Source of the DNA: Nageia nagi
Taxonomy: Eukaryota > Pinophyta
NCBI GenBank assembly: GCA_050084985.1
Contig: JBITNC010000001.1
Location: forward strand, 15,996,001-16,060,000
Direction of reading: 5' to 3'
DNA length: 64,000 nucleotides
This document shows, in pieces, positions 61,119 through 64,000 of this stretch. Each line of letters starts with the position of its first letter. Position 1 is the first letter of the stretch. Made by a program: the position numbers and the translations under genes. The notes below the pieces were generated by a model. The model was not told the origin of the DNA. It did no database searches and was given only the letters and a program-made list of their open reading frames with translations.

Positions 61119-61440
61119 ACTACCTTCCAGAGTGACATAGCGCATCAGAGCTCTCACCTCCTCATCCCAAGACTTGGGAAGACTAGTGCATTCGAAGCCT
61201 GGACTTGACTTGGAAAAATCTTCCCCCCTGCTGTCTAAATTTAAAGATTTCCTCCATCTTTTTCAACTTCGTCTCCCTCTTCAATTGCTTACCCACATTG
61301 GGCATGTGAATGGCCTTTGCCACAGTTTCACAATTGAATTTGAAGGCCACCGAATTCACCCTACAAATCCCTTGGTTCCAAGATTTAGCCATCTCCAATG
61401 ATAGGCTTAAATCAAAACCATTGCACACCTCCATTTCAAA
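61119..61440 (-). pseudogene. Inverted N-terminal part of the retrocopy
   Basis: On the minus strand, FDLSLSLEMAKSW and VAFKFNCETVAKAIHMPNVG (61290-61420) lead, after one frameshift, into SLPKSWDEEVRALMRYVTLE (down to 61120). The pattern (v.G..v.F....Ia.a..mP..G, then lP..W......YvTleGR) resembles a family of plant uncharacterised or transposon-associated proteins, by memory only. The frame continues in the wrong sense across ~61440-61485, which belongs to the sense part. Confidence 0.5.
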
Positions 61441-62337
61441 CTCAAAGGTGATGAGATTGTCAACTTTCCCTTCTTTATTATGCATTCCCTTGAAATATCA
61501 GTAAACAAATTTAAAGGAAAGGCAAATAGTGTGCCTTTGCATCATTCTATTATTAAACTCGTCTATGATGTAGCTCTATCTAAGCAACCACAAAGGGCTC
61601 CAGGGAGAGTTGTAGGAGAGGATGGTAGAAGAGCACCCTCTAGAAGAGGGAAAGGAAAAGATAAGGTGGGGAAGGTGACAGAGGCAGAGGAGAATGTAGT
61701 AGAGGTAGTGTGTGGGGAAAGTAGTCTAGGAAAGAGCACTGCAATGAAATTGGGCGAGGGAGCATCAAAAATTGAAAGGAAATGGGGTACTAGGAAGAAG
61801 AGGATAAAGGTTTCATTTTCCATGGAACAAAGTATTGAGTAGGAGGTGTTGGGGGTGGCAAATAGAATGAGGGCATAGAAGCCAAATCTTGCCAACAAAG
61901 GTAATGAGAAGGAGATAAGAGGGACTCCTTCGAGAAAGACCTAGAACAATTGCAACCTTAGCCTCCCAAGGATAACGGAGCAAGAGATGCAGAGTTTGGT
62001 AAATATGGCAATAAACAGGGTACAACGATGAATCAAAACCCAAGGGAAATCAAAAGCAAAGATGCAACCAATTAAGATAGTAAGCTTTTCGACTCTGGAT
62101 AGGCGAGGGGTAAAGGCAATCCCAATTCTAATGCCAAAGACTAGATTGATGCATAATAGAATGCTCTGCGAGGCAATAAGGAGGAGAGGAGAATTGAGGG
62201 AACAGGTTGAAGTAATCCCACCGTACATATCATTGGCAACCATAATGGAAGGGAAAACTTATGTTGAATTATATAAGAACAACTTTGAGAACATGGCATT
62301 CCGATTTAAGGTAGATGAAGACATGATTCTGATGTAG
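61414..62337 (+). pseudogene. Sense part of the retrocopy, decayed ORF
   Basis: A single frame from ~61414 to TAG/TGA-type end at 62337 with four internal stops (after SMEQSIE at 61840, at ~61876, ~61941 and ~62026) and no frameshift. It starts HLHFKLKGDEIVNFPFFIMH, continues with SVPLHHSIIKLVYDVALS, then an Arg/Gly/Lys-rich segment, and ends FENMAFRFKVDEDMILM. The N-terminal part would follow the YVTLEG end of the inverted segment. All stops could come from C-to-T changes. 62338-62700 would be the 3' untranslated region. No named domain is claimed. Confidence 0.55.
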
Positions 62338-62993
62338 ACAATAGGCAATAGCAATCCATATATACTTGGACGTCGACTGTTCTTGTCCTAAACGGATCAC
62401 TCTTTTGCTCTGGTATAAAGGGTCTTAGTTTCCTTTTCTATCATGGAGATGATTGGAGGACTTGATCTTGTTTTATTATGTTTTCTTTTATTATCGTGTA
62501 TCTAGGAGTGTATAGGCTCCAAAGAAGTTGCTTCACTTTTTTGCAATGGGGCTAGTTATTTTGGAGGGCTGGGTTTTTGCTTCACTCTAGTGTGAATGCA
62601 CCTTCTGTAACTAGAATGCTTTTGTAAAATGGATAGTGAAGGTTATACAGGGGAGCCTTGAAAACCCCACCTTTTTTATTAATATAATTCACCATTAATT
62701 AAAAAAAGGTGGATAATGGCCCATGTCAACTTAATAAATAATTAAATACTCCTAGCTATCTTTAAATCACCCCTAGATCCCTAGAAGAGGGACATCCAAC
62801 TTCAGTGCTCAATTTTAGCATTTTTGCACTCAAGGTGAAGCCATAAAATGACGTAAATGCATCAAAGTACAATAAAAAGCTCAAAATACACAGAATCTCT
62901 CCCAAAGAAGGGACATCCCACATCATCAGGTGAAGTGGCCAATTGATGAAGTGCTCATGAAAGGCACCCCAAAAAAGGGAACATTACAGAAAT

Positions 62994-63241
62994 CCAAAAT
63001 TCATCTAGTTTTTCATGTTTCTTTTCTGAAATATGTTCTTGGGCAAACGATGCAACATCAAATAAAATTTTAAAAATCTAATAAAGAAAAAACAAATGGT
63101 TCTAGAGCTAAAAACAGTATTGCAGCAAAGAGAAAGGACCCCAAAGCAATGATAAATGTGGAAGCTTTTCATAAGGGGAAATATTTACAAAAAGAGGATG
63201 GTACATGGGAGCCACACAATATTTTCTGAATAGGGAGGGCA
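62994..63241 (+). pseudogene. Gypsy D integrase tail, right part, with polypurine tract
   Basis: It resumes the frame broken at 59905: IHLVFHVSFLKYVLG (63000-63045) is the well-known tail that follows YKLEL in gypsy integrases. GKYLQKEDGTWEPHNIF (63174-63228) resembles the end of the chromodomain-like motif (WKG...EDATWEP). The stop TGA is followed by the polypurine tract AATAGGGAGGGCA (63229-63241). Confidence 0.75.
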
Positions 63242-64000
63242 TGTAATGGCCTTCTCAAAGTGACTATTGATGAATATCTCTTCTTGAAGTGGCTAACATT
63301 GTTAATTTTATATTTGAATTATTCATTTCGGCATCTATTACTGCTATATGAAATATATTGCTCATCCTTTGTTAATATTTTTATGCAAATTCTTGATTTC
63401 TACGCTAGATTTCTTTATATGCTAAATTGTTTCTTTACAGCCTGAACTGTCCAAAATTACAAAATAGCTTTCCAGTGTCCAGTAAAGTATGCAAAACAAT
63501 ATCATTGTCATCTTCCCATGCCACTGTGGCTGATGCCATTATACAGTCCAACCAGTAGGTGATTCACATTATAGGCTAGCATAACCATATTTTCCAGTGG
63601 AGGAAGAAACGGAATTTTCAACCTTTGATCAGCTTATCCATACACAGCCAACTGTCTATATTTCAGGCCAGCATTGTTCATTAGATGAAATGTTACAGAT
63701 ATGATGGAAATGATAAAATGTTTTTGTTAGAACACGACCATAATGTACTCATGCAATGTTGGACAACAGAATAGGCGTGAAGTCGAATAAGTAAAGGGAA
63801 TGAACGAAATGGCTAACATCAGAGTATACAAACTGTTATACATAAGTAGTTTATTTATTGTAGACAAAGCTATAGAGTTGGAATATTTTAACAATGTTTA
63901 CAGAGAGAGATGTGGCTTAAATAAATTTGAATTAATATTGTTGAACTAGAGACTTGGTTCCGACCAAAAACAGGATTTAAATCGGCAATTCCAAATTATT
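63242..64000 (+). repeat. 3' LTR of gypsy D, incomplete at the window edge
   Basis: It begins TGTAATGGCC directly after the polypurine tract. No clear LTR end is seen before 64000. No gene is visible in it; the ORF at 63260-63445 is AT-rich noise. Confidence 0.6.

Larger units (their letters stand above)
61119..62709 (+). mobile_element. Retroposed gene copy with inverted 5' part
   Basis: ~1.59 kb between TGGATAATGGC duplications, ending in seven A after a TTTTTTATTAATATAATTC-like 3' end. The right two thirds carry a decayed reading frame in the sense of the tail; the left third carries another piece of what looks like the same protein in the opposite orientation. This is the twin-priming structure known for L1 elements. 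It lies within the solo LTR and is therefore younger than it. Confidence 0.7.
59906..62988 (-). mobile_element. Solo LTR (family C), minus strand, split by a retrocopy
   Basis: The ends TGTGATGTTCCC and GGGAACATTACA are inverted repeats (11 of 12). They are flanked by CAAAT (59901-59905) and GAAAT (62989-62993), a 5-bp duplication with one mutation. No internal region is attached. A TATA box on the minus strand, CTATAAAAGG type at 60877-60887, gives the orientation. Without the 1.6-kb insertion the LTR is ~1.48 kb, like the other gypsy LTRs here. The small ORFs near 60521-60920 come from ~50-base GGAATCCATC-type repeats and are not genes. Confidence 0.8.

Overview
This window is eukaryotic, almost certainly nuclear DNA of a land plant with a large, repeat-rich, AT-rich genome. 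The evidence is the stack of plant-type LTR retrotransposons (tRNA-Met primer sites, Ty1/copia and Ty3/gypsy proteins, a gag-only element) and traces of pentatricopeptide (PPR) gene sequence. A gymnosperm would fit, but that is a guess. There are no bacterial genes, operons or CRISPR arrays, and no intact single-copy host gene. The only long intact coding region is a copia polyprotein.

Layout. 1-619 is unassigned flank. 625-3165 is a short non-autonomous LTR element on the minus strand (TSD ATCTA). From 2133 to 58665 the window is a head-to-tail array of four copies of one ~11.28-kb unit: 2133-13416, 13417-24701, 24702-44922 and 44923-58665. Each unit holds the right part of the minus-strand element, an unclassified stretch, a gypsy protease fragment with polypurine tract and the left half of its LTR (family B), and a gypsy element of family A inserted in that LTR (TSD GAGAC). 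The rest of the B LTR appears once, to the right of the array (58644-59417). All three internal junctions are the same and coincide with a 4-base microhomology (TTCA).

Two young elements entered single copies after the array formed. Copy 3 carries an 8.9-kb Ty1/copia element (33496-42422) with a complete polyprotein ORF and LTRs that differ by one base of length. Copy 4 carries a 2.6-kb gag-only gypsy element (49435-52072). Each has an exact 5-bp TSD. Both contain arrays of RNA-type hairpins: seven covarying hairpins after the copia stop codon, and five just before the gag start of the small element. The copia leader looks like a ~2.9-kb intron carrying GC-rich PPR-gene-like fragments.

The right flank (59418-64000) is a decayed gypsy integrase and the start of its 3' LTR. 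It is split by a solo LTR on the minus strand (59906-62988, TSD CAAAT/GAAAT). That solo LTR is itself split by a retroposed gene copy (61119-62709) with target duplications, a short poly-A tail and an inverted 5' part, the signature of LINE-type twin priming.

The relative order of events can be read from the nesting: gypsy B, then insertion of A, then amplification of the unit, then copia and the gag-only element. Independently, the order on the right is gypsy D, solo LTR C, retrocopy.
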